Origin: Anastatus disparis
Taxonomy: Eukaryota; Arthropoda; Insecta; Hymenoptera; Eupelmidae
DNA: 64,000 nt
Reading direction: 5' to 3'
NCBI GenBank assembly: GCA_017163975.1
Contig: JAFFSR010000239.1
Coordinates: forward strand, 7,502,001-7,566,000
Each line of letters opens with the position of its first letter. Positions within the stretch are counted from its first letter, which is position 1. Made by a program: the position numbers and the translations under genes. Below are positions 52,201-63,800 of this stretch, piece by piece. Below the pieces are notes generated by a model. The model did not search any database. It was given only the letters and a program-made list of their open reading frames with translations, and was not told the origin of the DNA.

Positions 52201-54130
52201 TATCGACAGCTTAATGGTATACGATATTTCATGAAATATTTGGGCCTTGACGCATATGCAAATTTTAATTATATTTCTAAATAACTCAGGATTCAAATTC
52301 GATAAAATTTATTGATTTGGAAAATCCGTTGATCAGAACAATAAAATTCATTTCATTTTATCTTTATTTAGTTACATTTTAATAAGCTAAAACTTCTACA
52401 ATAAAAGGTAAATTTTAAACACCAGTTCAAACTTTTAATTTATAATGAATCAGGAATTCCATGGCATTTAAAATTTTCTAAATAAACAATTGATTTAAAA
52501 TATTCAAAAATATTAAATTGATAAAATAAACATTCTATTCAACAAATATTATATAATAAATAAAAAAAAATATAGTAAATATTAAAATAAATAAAAATAA
52601 ATGTAAACGCTACCAAATTAGTCGGATGTTGCATCCAAACAAAGGCATCAAAAGAGTCTTTCCTTTAAGAACTCAGTAAGAGAAAAACAAGTTCAGAAGC
52701 GCAACCGCACACTTTACTAAAGTGAATGGACGCGTATATCGTGCACGTGTTAGCTAGCGTTTACATAAAATAAAATAAAAAAACAGAGAAAAAAGAAACT
52801 GCTCGTTAGACGTTTATACACTATAATAGTAGTCAGGGTGTTTTCAAGGCTAACGGTATTATATACATATGCGAACGTATGTGTATATTTTTGGAGAAAG
52901 TCTTATGCTACAAAGTATGTGAAAAAGATAGAAAAAAAACATTTTTACGAGAATTTTTATGCGGAATTTTGTTTGAAATGTTAAAACGATGCCTTTTATT
53001 TTATTTTGCTGTCTTTGGGTGATGCTATTCTAAGGGCTTATAAAATGTGCTTTCATATGGCACAGTTTATTTTAAAGATCTTTTTTGTTTAAAGTAATTG
53101 TTTTTCGAATTGATTGTTTATTTTCCAAATTTAACTTGACGTGTATTTATTATTTTCTATTTTTATAAATGAAAATTGTTGAAATCTAAACTTTTCGATA
53201 AAAGTTTGATTAAAATTGAGCACAGAGAAAATGAATAATCTGTTTAAAAAGTTACTTTAAAAGTTTTTATTACGTTTAAAATTTTTAATGAAATTAAAAT
53301 TTATAAACATTAAACGTTTTTTATTTAACAAAAATAAAATTTTTTTTTTCAATTTTCTACTTGAACAAATAATACTTTAAGCAATAATGAATTTTCACGC
53401 TAAAGCTTACTACAGTTAACTTGGCTTGTCAAACTCGATAAACACTAATCTTTCTCTTTCTCGTCACGCGCTTGTATACCACCCGTAATTGCTCCAATTC
53501 GTTTACGCTGAAGAAAAGCAGTGAACGTAAGTTGTTCTTGTGTGTTTGTTATATACTTTAAGGTATACACAAAAGCTAATATGCTTGTAAAAATCTACTT
53601 TCCTTCTCTTTCTCTCTCCTTTTCTTGTTTTTTTTCCTTTAGTTAGCAACGTTTTAAGGAAGAAAGCTAACCAATTATCGGAAAGGTAAATGCTTTATAG
53701 GATAAATAGGCTACTTACTAAAGATACTTATGCTTTAACTGGTAATACACTTGATTCGTAAGTATTGTGAATAAGAAAAGTTTGTTGATTGAACTTGAAT
53801 GTAAATAGTAAATTTATTTTACTTTATTTTTGAGTGACAATTGGTTTTTATTTTGAAAGGAAATTTGATATTTACTTTTCTTTTTTTTTAAATTTAGTAA
53901 AACACATTTTTATGAAAAAGTTTAACAGGTAAAATAAAATAAAATTTTTTAAAGCACTTTATTTGCTAGTAAAAATAATTCAATTAGAACATTTTATGAG
54001 TTAAATTGATTTCATAGAAAAATTTGTACAAGTATTTGATTCTCATATATTTAACTAAATGTATGCAAAGTAATTAGTTCGTGCATGGTCAAAAAAATGA
54101 AAGAATCAAAAACTTGTATGCACCAAAAAA
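49206..54130. other. Long non-coding stretch
   Basis: Nearly 5 kb without a gene. Less AT-rich pockets occur at about 49480-49830 (with GT-rich and GAGAGA runs), 52600-52870 and 53440-53560. None has a supported exon. Confidence 0.5.
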
Positions 54131-54184
54131 CAGTACATTATTTACATTTTCGAAAAAGTAGTATCTACGTAATGTACTATTTTA
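54131..54184. repeat. Short hairpin sharing ends with the 122-bp palindromes
   Basis: It starts AGTACATTATTTACATTTTC and ends GTAATGTACT. The outer words TACATTATTTAC and AATGTACTATT are the same as those of the elements at 10205 and 45249, but the GC-rich middle is missing. It may be an internally deleted relative, though the match is short. Confidence 0.35.
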
Positions 54185-55941
54185 ACTCTAATAATTCTTT
54201 GTATTTAAGAAAAACCTAATGTACTTAAGAAATCATTGTAGAATTAAAATATTCTTCAACAACATACTCTAAATTAAAAATAACTATATTCGTAAAACAA
54301 ATTACAAAAGAAGAATATGACAATAAAGTTACTTCAGCGTCGTTCACACATATTTTAAATATTCATATTTACATTGACATTTACAAATAAAAGACAAGAA
54401 GAAAATAAAAAGCAGTAGAAAAATGAAAGATTCCTCTTGTCTTCTTCGAGTTTACATTAACCATGTACGCATAATTCCCATGAATTTCAAGTAAAATTTT
54501 TTTCTTCGCCAAGGACGCATTGTTATTCTCTTTTTAGTAATAGTTATATATTGGGTGCTTGTAGAAAGTGTTCTTACAAAATAGCCGACTACCTTTCGTC
54601 ATGTAACAGAAAACGGTGCAATCATCTTTAAGTTATTGTATAAATACGTATGACGATGAGATTCATATGTTTGTGAATTGATCATTTTTGTGCTCGAATA
54701 TCATTGAGTTTTTTTCTTATTTTTTAAAAGATATGAAAATGAACTTTTTAAATATCTTTTTCTTCCATATAATTATATTTCTTCAGATATATAATTACTT
54801 TTTTTGTATAAATATAATCATTTAATATTTATTTTGATGTGACGTATGTTTTTCAAATGAAAAAGGTAATTTCTTTTACTTTGTACATTACTATGCAAAT
54901 AGTAAAATTAATTGTTTTCTTTTTAATCTTTAAACATAAAGTGTCATAAAAGATTTTTGAAATAAAAAGAAATTTTTTTAATAAATACTTATACAATAAC
55001 TGGTGAAGAGAGCTACTGCTTTGACACTAATCCTTAAATCTTCATATATTGCTTCAGCAAGAAAAAAAAAATATTAAAAATCGTAGTCACGTTGTCGAGA
55101 GAGGAATACAAGAGGTCAAAATTTTTCTCAATATAACAAGGATTATTCTTTGACATACATCTTCAAAAGCTAAAGCTTAACTTTTAGGCAAAGAAATTTT
55201 TTAAATTGCCGTCTTTTTATATATAAATTTTGCAATATTTTTTTTTGTCTATATTACAAAGTTTAACATTAATCTCTTTACCTTTCACTGCTGATCAATA
55301 TTTTAATTTGTAAAAATATTGATTTACGGTCTTTAAAGAATTGTTAATTCTTTTCTGTCAAAATTGGATGATGACTTTATTGCTATTTCTTTTCTACACT
55401 TACGCATATATATTTATGAGTTAGTAGCTCATTCATACAATATATACGAGTAAATCTAGTAATTTATGAGAAATGATTGCAAAGAAAATCTTTTAAATAG
55501 AAAATTCTGCGTAACTGGCCTTCTTATTCTTCTTTTCCAGTTCTTATTTGACTTTGAAATTGGATTGCCATCGAATTATATTTCATCTTTTTTTTCAAAG
55601 AAAAATGTTTTTTACATAAATGGCAAATAAATTAGATACACTCGTAAAATGTTGTAATTTTATATTTTTAATACACTGAAAATTTTCTTTTCAAATATTA
55701 TATTGATATTAATATCTAAAGTTATAAATATCTTTGGTATAATTATTTTGTTAAAATTATTTGAATGTACTTTGAAAACAAAAAAAAATTGTCGTTTTCT
55801 ATAGTATTAAAATAAAAAGTAATATTTTAAAAAAGAATATGAAAGGTTCACGAAAGAAATAAAAAATTATTATTCATTTTAACCAGAGCTGAGAAAGTAT
55901 TCGATTGCAAAGTTTTTCGGTATTTTTTTGACTTACCAGGA
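54185..55941. other. AT-rich non-coding DNA
   Basis: No gene or clear repeat is visible. Confidence 0.5.
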
Positions 55942-55992
55942 GAGTGTCAGAATTTTAAACCACAGATTTTGTTGAAACTGCTGGAGATGTTT
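55942..55992. repeat. Diverged fragment related to the 46980 element
   Basis: GTGTCAGAATTTTAAACCAC followed by AGATTTTGTTGAAACT aligns with the left end of the element at 46980 (TATCAGAATTCTGG... GATTTTGTTGAAACTAC). The opposite terminus was not found. Confidence 0.45.
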
Positions 55993-56070
55993 TCTTGTTT
56001 AAAAATATAAAAAAATTGAAGTTTTGATGCTTGATAGATTCAAAACTAAATGGTATAATGGTAATAATTT

Positions 56071-56227
56071 CCCTGGTAGAAATGTGAACATAAAAAATGG
56101 TGTATATAAAAATTTAAAGTTATTAGTAATAATAATGCCAAAGAAATGGCCATAAAATGTTAAAAGTAGCGTCTCCAATTCTACTGGTCATAAAATGGTA
56201 AAAAAAACGTTGCAATTTCCACCAGGG
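56071..56227. mobile_element. 157-bp MITE-like element with CCCTGGT termini
   Basis: The left end reads CCCTGGTAGAAATGTGAACA and the inverse of the right end reads CCCTGGTGGAAATTGCAACG, so about 16 of 20 terminal positions agree. Subterminal AAATGGT and its inverse ACCATTTTATG also pair. It has no coding capacity. Confidence 0.55.
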
Positions 56228-56680
56228 TTTATGAAACAGAATAAAAATTAACATTGTTTCGAAGAATCGTAAATCAATATGAATTTTTCAACAAATATTT
56301 TAATAATTTTACAATCATATATTTCTACGATCTGATTTTAATTAATTAATAATTGATGCTAACAAATTTACATCCATTAATTCAGTAACACTCACCAATG
56401 AAAAATATTAAATTAAAAATTTCATTCAATTTTCTTCTAACAAAAAAATTCAACTAAAAATATAATTTTTTTTTAATTAAAAAATTCAAATTTATTTTAT
56501 TATACCATTTTCTTTTATTGCTATGAATAAAAAAGAAAATGTTACCACAGCACCATTAAATATACACTATAAATTATTTTCAATATGAAATATAAAAAAA
56601 ATATGAATTACATCTTAAAAATAATCGTAAATATGTACATTTATTTGAATTATTTTTTTTATAAAATTCCTACAAATACG
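56228..56680. other. AT-rich non-coding DNA
   Basis: Nothing is recognised in this stretch. Confidence 0.5.
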
Positions 56681-56689
56681 AGAGGATAT

Positions 56690-57020
56690 CGCCGTTCATG
56701 AATGCCAACCACATGGTTTAACACATTCGCGTATAACTTTAGGATCCCTTCTCTTTCGGCAAATTATATACCTCCCGCATATACATACATATATAGAGAC
56801 ACGAAGGCTTAACGTGCATGCCATTTTAACGTGCGACGCTTCTGCTATTCTGAAAATCGAATTACAAACGACGCGCGTACGCTCTCTCGCGGGCGACACG
56901 AAGTGAAACATCGTTATAGTCTTTCCGATGGTTATGTCCGATGACGACGACAACGCGACGATGTATATGCCATACAACATTGCTTCCTGCATTTTAACAA
57001 ATCGAGTTTCACACATCTCT
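56690..57020. other. CpG-rich island without recognised gene
   Basis: This is the most CpG-dense block of the window, with words such as ACGACGCGCGTACGCTCTCT, CGCGGGCGACACGAAG and GATGACGACGACAACGCGAC. The minus strand is open for 106 residues (57016 to 56696), but the protein has no domain, signal peptide or composition that I would call convincing. An enhancer, a promoter of a non-coding RNA, or a true small exon are all possible. Confidence 0.35.
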
Positions 57021-59105
57021 CAGAGTTACTGTGATTTTCTTTTTTTTTTGCCCTTTTTTTGGTGCAATTTTAAAACGTTTTACACTCTATTAAGTTAATA
57101 GGATTAAGGTTGATCGTCGCTTATTTAATTCTTTTTTTTTGTTTGAGATTTACTGTTTAAACATGAATAAAATTATTTGTTTTTAAATACTAATTTATAT
57201 TATAATAAAATATTTGTGTGAAAATAAAAATAATGATCAAATTGAATTGATTAATTATTAAGTTGAATATGATATTTTATAACTAATAGTGTGATATCTC
57301 TATCAGTACACTCTAATTTCAAATGGAATGTGTATAATCATAGTAAGGTTCTTGAGCTTTGGAATATTAATCCAATCTATTGTAAAATTTAATCTGGAAT
57401 TTGCAATTTGCAACAATAATTTTATCGTAGGAGTAAAGCCACTATTCATTAGTTGTCTTTGAACACTCGGGTATAACAATTATAAGCAGATAATTAAAGT
57501 AAACCAATCACATTACTATAAGTTCCTGATATTAATAATAACATGAACATTTTAAAATTAGCATTGAAAAATTATGAAAAATATATTTAAAACATTAGTA
57601 AAATATAATATTATCAAATAAACTAAAATAATAAACATCTTTTATGTCAGCTTATATTGTGCTTTGGTCATTAACTAACCACCGTAATGATGCCTTATCT
57701 GTTCACGTTTTGTAAATGATGTTTTAATTTTTTTTTTCCAAAATATTGTATTAATGATAAATTTTTTTTTCTAAATTACAAGCTAGGGTTTGTTAAGCGT
57801 GTTTCGTTCACATTAGTTTCCATTATGTGTTCAAATAAGATCTGTAATTTATTTTAAGCTGTCTAAAAGTAAAGTATACATCACGTGATCAAACCTAACC
57901 GATCAAATAATGAATAATTTGATAATACTTACAGTTTCATCATTTTTTAAAGAAAAGAAATTGTTTGAAATACTTTGATATAATTTTCGTACTATTTATT
58001 GATTATCCTCTAATTTAACTCTTTTAATTTTAAATAAAGTTATAGCGTTAAAAAATAATTCAACGTTTTATCAAATTTCTTCAGTGATCTGAATCCGGAC
58101 TAACTATAGAATCAAAATTATTTGATTTCAAATGTAATCTGTAACGTATGATAAATTGAAAAATTTTAAATGTATTTTACGAGAGATAATTGATTGTTAC
58201 TTTTGATGTGAAAAATAATACATTTTAGATCCCATTTAAGTTATCAGTGCACTGTAATATAATAAACAAAAAATAATACAACCAAAAACAGAAAATAACT
58301 AATAAGATTTCTAAAACTATCAACTGTACAAAATCGTTTTTATTTTTGCTTATTTTATATGATTGGAAATTCATGGACATAAATTATATTTATTTAAAAA
58401 TGATATATAGATGATTTTATTTATCTATTCAAATTGCATTAATTGCAACATTTTAATAATGTTAAAAGCTCATTCTGTAAAATTTAATAAATTGAAAAAT
58501 AATTGTAATAGATTTGTTTTTGAAAATTGAAAAAATATGTTTACTGTCTTTTTTAATAATCAACGTGAAATTCACTCCAAACAAATATTTTCTGCACTCT
58601 TGAAAATAAACATATATAAAAGCACTATGCGAATCGCACAATATCCATCTCGGGTAAAATACAAGAAGACCATAAGTAGATTATTTGAAATCCTAGAACC
58701 ATTATTATACGTAAATAGAAATAATATTTTTTTTAAACTATTTGTAATCTTGTTAAATAAATGGAATAATGAGGATATTTTTTATAAAATTAGAAACTTA
58801 TTATTTTTTTAATTTTGGTAATTTTAATAATCGAACAAATTATAATTAACATTTTATACTGAAATTAAAATTAAAACTACCTTCATAAGTTTACATTAAA
58901 AATAATTTTTGTAGTTACTTTTGTTTTTTAGCTCTTGGATTCAATATCCTAACTAGTCGTTGTTTCAAATGAATACCCTTAAAATCACAGACGTTCCATA
59001 GAGTTGCTCGAAAACTACGTATCCAGTATTGTACTTTCCAATACCTAAAGAATTGATAAAACATCAGATATAAATCCTAAGGATGCATTTTAGTAATAAT
59101 TATTT
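57021..59105. other. AT-rich DNA downstream of the receptor gene
   Basis: No gene is accepted. A 91-residue open frame on the + strand (58537-58812) is Lys/Ile/Phe/Asn-rich as expected from base composition and has no domain that I recognise. Confidence 0.45.
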
Positions 59106-60920
59106 TCAAATTCTCAAAAACCTTTTTACATTATTTATACATTTGCTAAACTGTTTATTCTTAACTATTAATTCCACCGTGAAGGCAAAAATTGAAATCG
59201 CATATCCAACAGTTAAAATAAACATTAAAAGTATTAAAAAATATAGTTCAGAAGCATTATCTTTCTTCTTATTTACAGATTCTCCAAATCTCATCATTTT
59301 GTTATTTTCATAATGCATAATACCAGATTCGTGTATTCTCAAGATAAGTTTATGAAATCTTTCAATAAACGGGGAAGCACCTTCGAATACAAATGACCAA
59401 CGTTTATTCAAAAAAATCGGCTTAGCTATTTTCAAGATCAATGTACCATCATGGCCACGATATTTCAGAGTATTATATTTTGCTCTCATCGTTGACATGA
59501 GACATATAACGTTTAAATTTGTCGCCAATCGTCCTTCGCAGGTATCCATATAACGTATTTTAATTACCCTTTCTTTTATTTTTTGAATATATTTATCTTC
59601 GTTATCTTCAAATGTTAAATTAAAAGTGACCTGATTTATATAAATTTCGTAAGGGTAATCATTAATTTCTTCAATAGTATCAAAAGATACTTCATTTTGA
59701 ATCACTTTCGCATTGATAAGTTGAGAATAAATATCAAATGTACATTTGAATGATACGATAATGATACTTAAAAAAATGAATCTATCAAATGCATTATTTG
59801 GTATATTGTTTGTACTGTTTCCTAAAAGTACTTGGAACAAATCCAACATGTTCAGAAGATGATATCGAATTTTTAATAAGCGCAATATGCAAGTGAAGCA
59901 TGTGATGACCAATGGTATTATTACAAGAATCAGTATTATCTCAATGGTCGTTTTAAAATCTATAAAATTTATTACTGGAACTAGAGCTACAATGTTTTGA
60001 TAAATATATCCTTGATCCAACAGTAATACAGAATCAATGTAAGATGCGTTTTCATCTATTAAAAAAGGAACCAGCATCATATTTATACTTCCGTTTTTCA
60101 TATTTTTAACAGAAATATTCAAGATATCCGAATGTGACATGTTTTTCAAATCCATCGCATAATACAAATTGAAATTTGATATTTTTGTTGCAATTTGAAT
60201 TAATGGGCAGTAAAGACCTTCAACCTTCAATATCCGATTTTCTTTATCTGTTGTTACATTCATATGTGGTGGTATACTGTATACTGGTACCTTTATATCG
60301 TATCCATTTCCATTTAACAATTTATTTGGAAATAAGTTGGTATTGGTACTAAAGTGTCCTACATTTAATTTTTCAAAAAATGGATTGTAATTGTAAATTA
60401 ATGCATTTATTATATTACTAACTTTTAATATTGAAAAGTCGATAAATTTTTGGAGCCATGCGTATTTTAATATATTTTTAAAACAATTTTCCGTAACATG
60501 ATCATTAAATGATATAATCAAACATTTTGGTCTAACATTTTTTGGAGATATTTCAACAAAAAAGTCTATAAGATCTAAAGAATAATTTTCGTTACTATTT
60601 TTTCCATAAATTATTATATACACTGCAATACCTCTAGGATTTTTTAAAACGGATAATTTTAAAGATCGTTCATCACTAGTCTTTTTCATTGTCGTAAATT
60701 CAATCGCAACAGTTGGTATATGCTGTACAATTTCTTTAATAACATATTTCGGTTCAGGTTCGTTTAATATATTAGAATCATTTACAAAAATAATTATTTG
60801 ATAAGCTTTCAAATTTTGAATTAAGTTTTTTGTTAAAAAATCCAACCAATCATCTGTTGACTTGTATGGTATACTTTCTCCATGGACGCTTAAAATAATT
60901 ACACAAAACAAAATCCACAT
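59106..60920 (-). CDS. Divergent ionotropic receptor (chemosensory iGluR-like), intronless
   Basis: A complete 604-residue frame on one exon, about the usual length for insect ionotropic receptors. Residues 1-14 (MWILFCVIILSVHG) are a signal peptide, which also fixes the start. Residues 20-205 are an extracellular amino-terminal region without an iGluR-type domain. Residues 206-320 form ligand-binding lobe S1 (EGLYCPLIQIATKISNFNLY at 234-253). M1 is about 324-346, the pore segment about 356-372, M2 about 379-399, lobe S2 about 405-550, and M3 about 557-584 with a short cytoplasmic tail. SPFIERFHKLILRIHESGI (516-534) is typical of the end of S2. The glutamate-binding residues of true iGluRs are not evident, as usual for divergent IRs. 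It presumably forms a ligand-gated cation channel with an IR25a/IR76b-type co-receptor in gustatory or olfactory neurons; the ligand is unknown. No second receptor gene lies nearby. Confidence 0.88.
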   Translation of the reverse strand: MWILFCVIILSVHGESIPYKSTDDWLDFLTKNLIQNLKAYQIIIFVNDSNILNEPEPKYVIKEIVQHIPTVAIEFTTMKKTSDERSLKLSVLKNPRGIAVYIIIYGKNSNENYSLDLIDFFVEISPKNVRPKCLIISFNDHVTENCFKNILKYAWLQKFIDFSILKVSNIINALIYNYNPFFEKLNVGHFSTNTNLFPNKLLNGNGYDIKVPVYSIPPHMNVTTDKENRILKVEGLYCPLIQIATKISNFNLYYAMDLKNMSHSDILNISVKNMKNGSINMMLVPFLIDENASYIDSVLLLDQGYIYQNIVALVPVINFIDFKTTIEIILILVIIPLVITCFTCILRLLKIRYHLLNMLDLFQVLLGNSTNNIPNNAFDRFIFLSIIIVSFKCTFDIYSQLINAKVIQNEVSFDTIEEINDYPYEIYINQVTFNLTFEDNEDKYIQKIKERVIKIRYMDTCEGRLATNLNVICLMSTMRAKYNTLKYRGHDGTLILKIAKPIFLNKRWSFVFEGASPFIERFHKLILRIHESGIMHYENNKMMRFGESVNKKKDNASELYFLILLMFILTVGYAISIFAFTVELIVKNKQFSKCINNVKRFLRI

Positions 60921-63442
60921 TTTTCTAAAACATGCAACAATTAAAAATCTTCTTTAATTTTGTTGATGCGCTATGGTAAATTATGGTATGAATTATAAAA
61001 AAATACAACTATTAAAAGTACACTTATCACAGCTTCTGATTATTAAACTATTATATAAATTTGCAAAATTAACGCTTTTCATTTAAAATTTTATATTCAC
61101 TCTTCAGGAGCAACTCTCCAAGGCTAATATTTAAATTTTGAAACATTTTTTAATTTTCGTTGTCAAACAATCAAAAGAAAAATCAACATTAAAATAAAAA
61201 GTTCTTTTATTCCCAATGAACTCATAGTGACTGCTACTCTAAACTTATTGCTATCAAACTAATGATATAATTTCTGTGTACTTAATTCATCTGTAAACAT
61301 TTCAAAATGAAAAAAAAATGAGCCAGCAACTTGAATAATTAACTGTTTTTTGTATGTATCTTTGTGTACATAAAAACAGTTAATTATTCAAATCGCTGGT
61401 ATATTTCTATTATTCAAAAAATTGATTTATGACCATAATTTAATACATTATTAATATGAAAGAAAGACAGATCCAGATAATCAAAGTTGTAAATTTTGTG
61501 TTAAATATGAATGAATATTAAAAATTCAAAGATACTTTCTAAATGCACAAAATTATTATTGACATAAATACTAACGTAAGTAACATTAATGTTATAATTT
61601 GATTAAAAAGTATATTAACATGTAATTCAAGTCTTAATATTTTTATCCTCCCATCATTTTTTCTTATGTTGAGTTTCTCCTATTAAAATAAATTTAGTAA
61701 ATGATAAATATTTAATATTTATTTGTTGTTTCAAAATAAATTTCATAAAATTCATGTATTTATAGATTACAAAGAGAAAAAATATTTTTAAATTTCACAT
61801 TATATAACTTTTTTTTTCATTATTAGCAATGCTCTAGTTTTTTTTACCTTTTTTGAAATTTCATAGCTATGTGTCTCTACATTCCGTTCTTCCTATTACT
61901 TTACTATATACGAAACTGTCGATGCAGCTGATTGGGATTTTTGTTTCTCGCGTGAAATTGTCGACAGTGTACGAAATACGACGATGAAAACAACTACATA
62001 GCATCAAAATCCATGTCTCGTACATACTCTTGGTGCATTTTGGTAATCTAGCATACAGTCCTACTATGTTTTAACGTATAGTTGTATATCAGTTCGTCTT
62101 GTTTTTTTTCGAACTGAGTGGAAGGATTTTGTACTACTTTTTTTCTGCTGCGCCAAAAGAATTTGCCATTGTTTTATCAAAATGTGTCTGGGTAGGTTTT
62201 TTAACATTTTTTGGTTGGTGATATTTCAAAACCTTTGTGTTGTCTGGTAGTAATCAAATTTTAACTTCTATTAACTTTATGAGCATAAATCTTTCCTTAT
62301 TAATTTTAAATTTGGATTTTAAACCATTATATTGTATAAATAGGAACAATGCGAAATGACATTTTGGACCTCGAACAATAAATTAGCCTTTTTTTACACG
62401 TTTCTATTAATAGAAAAATATTTGATCTACCATCAATAGTCGAAATCATCATAAAATAAAAATTAATTTAACCTTTTTAAAAAATTAAACTCTCATTTTT
62501 TAACAATCATAATCGCCTTTTTTAATTCTTTTACAAAATAAGCTTACAACTAGTATTAACTCGTATCTATCTTAAAGGACACAATATAAAAGCCGAATAG
62601 TAAAAAAAATAAAATATTACGGAAGATTAGGTTTAAAGATAAAAGAAAAAAAAAGGTTGAGCTATTTGATGTTATCCCTGTAGTGGAGAACTAGAGCACG
62701 ACTTATAGTTGCATTTAATGAGAAATAGATCGCAGCAATCCCTTTTCTTTTTTTTATACTTTTTACCTTATTGAAACTTTTCGCTAAAAAAATACTGAGT
62801 CATCTTTTTCTATAATTATGCAAGTTACTTATATGAAGAAAAAAATCATGAATGATGAACTAAGTCGTAAAATGAGTTAATTTTTATTTGGGTCTTTATT
62901 TTGAAACTGAGATTCAGAAGTGATGACACGAAATTAAAAGAATTCATCAAGCTTGTTTTTACGAAATTAATTACATACGTACAGTTACATTTATAAGTTT
63001 TTGGTCAACCCATACCAAAATATCCAATATTCAAAGTTTTCTAGCTGCGTTAAAAATTTATGTTTCTTAAAAAAATCAACAATGATCCTAAATTGTAAAG
63101 CAACACCTTTTATATCCCATTGGTTAGAAAAAACAACAATAATCTTAATTGCTTTTTTTACAGTGATAAAATTTTCTCTTTTTATTTCTCCTCCCCCTCC
63201 CCGTAAAAAAATCTTTAACTCCTTTTAAGTCCATGGATTTAAAAAAAACAAAATGGAATAGTACGTAGTCTCTTCTTTAAAATGAGAGCAATATGGTCTG
63301 TTTTTATGAAAATGATCGAAAACTACGCCGATTTTTGTTGAAAAATCACTTTTTTTAAAGTCAAATCATCTTTGAATTCATGCAATGCTGAAAAAAACTC
63401 CTGAGAGGAAAAATGTTTAATACTGCATGTAGAATAAATATT
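60921..63442. other. Non-coding DNA upstream of the receptor gene
   Basis: The region is AT-rich with no gene recognised. A hairpin element at 61322 is listed separately. A less AT-rich pocket at about 61880-62080 (words such as TCTCGCGTGAAATTGTCGAC) could be regulatory for the neighbouring receptor or for a host gene. Confidence 0.45.
61322..61400. repeat. Short hairpin, MITE-like
   Basis: Left arm CAGCAACTTGAATAATTAAC then TGTTTTT; the right arm is its inverse (AAAAACAGTTAATTATTCAA, ATCGCTGGT). The arms of about 34 bp differ at only a few positions and are separated by a loop of about 12 nt. A tiny MITE remnant or a structured RNA element would both fit. Confidence 0.55.
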
Positions 63443-63650
63443 TGAGTCGGTCTGCGGCTCATTCGGTAGAGCTTTGGATTCGTAATCTCGGGGTTCTAAG
63501 TTCGAATCCCGCTCTCGGCAGCCGATTGATGCAAGCACCACTGTACGTTACATGTGCTTTGTCCACAAACACACCAAGCTCCGTCGCTGATTAGCATAGC
63601 AAAAATAGTATAGCATAAATATAACGTCGTTAAAAAAAAAAAAAATAAAT
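63443..63650 (+). repeat. tRNA-derived SINE, copy H
   Basis: A well-preserved copy. It has the head GTCTGCGGCTCATTCGGTAG, GGATTCGTAATCTCGGGG, the B box AGTTCGAATCCCGCTCTCGG, then TGATGCAAGCACCACTGTAC and GTTACATGTGCTTTGTCCAC. It ends with the CTGATTAGCATAGC block, the ATAAATATAACGTCGTT end and an A-tail. A short minus-strand open frame over it is a translation artefact. Confidence 0.9.
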
Positions 63651-63756
63651 TCTTTTTTAGGAAATTTTTTTTCACAACTACTTTAATTTATACTATTTCA
63701 AATCTCATTTTTTTGTTAACAGATTAATATATATCATGATTCTCTTTTTGTTACAG
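63651..63756. other. Non-coding DNA before a candidate exon
   Basis: AT-rich, ending in a good acceptor: TCTCTTTTTGTTACAG at 63741-63756. Confidence 0.4.
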
Positions 63757-63800
63757 GTAAAACCATTTGAACAATTTATATTTTTCAAATTGCTGCCCGA
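63757..63800 (+). other. Candidate internal exon, plus strand
   Basis: The 44-nt segment is bounded by a pyrimidine tract plus TTACAG and by a perfect GTAAGT donor at 63801. One frame is open (reading about VKPFEQFIFFKLLP); the other two contain stops. It starts GTAAAA, so it also has a weak recursive-site look. It could be a small coding exon, a 5' leader exon, or a chance splice-site pair. Its strand agrees with the two ratchet-point candidates. Confidence 0.3.

Noticed and set aside
58537..58812. 91-residue plus-strand open frame near the receptor gene
   Set aside because: It is Lys/Ile/Phe/Asn-rich with no recognised domain or regulatory context. It would need conservation evidence.
59083..59313. 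76-residue plus-strand open frame
   Set aside because: It is the antisense shadow of the 3' end of the ionotropic receptor gene.
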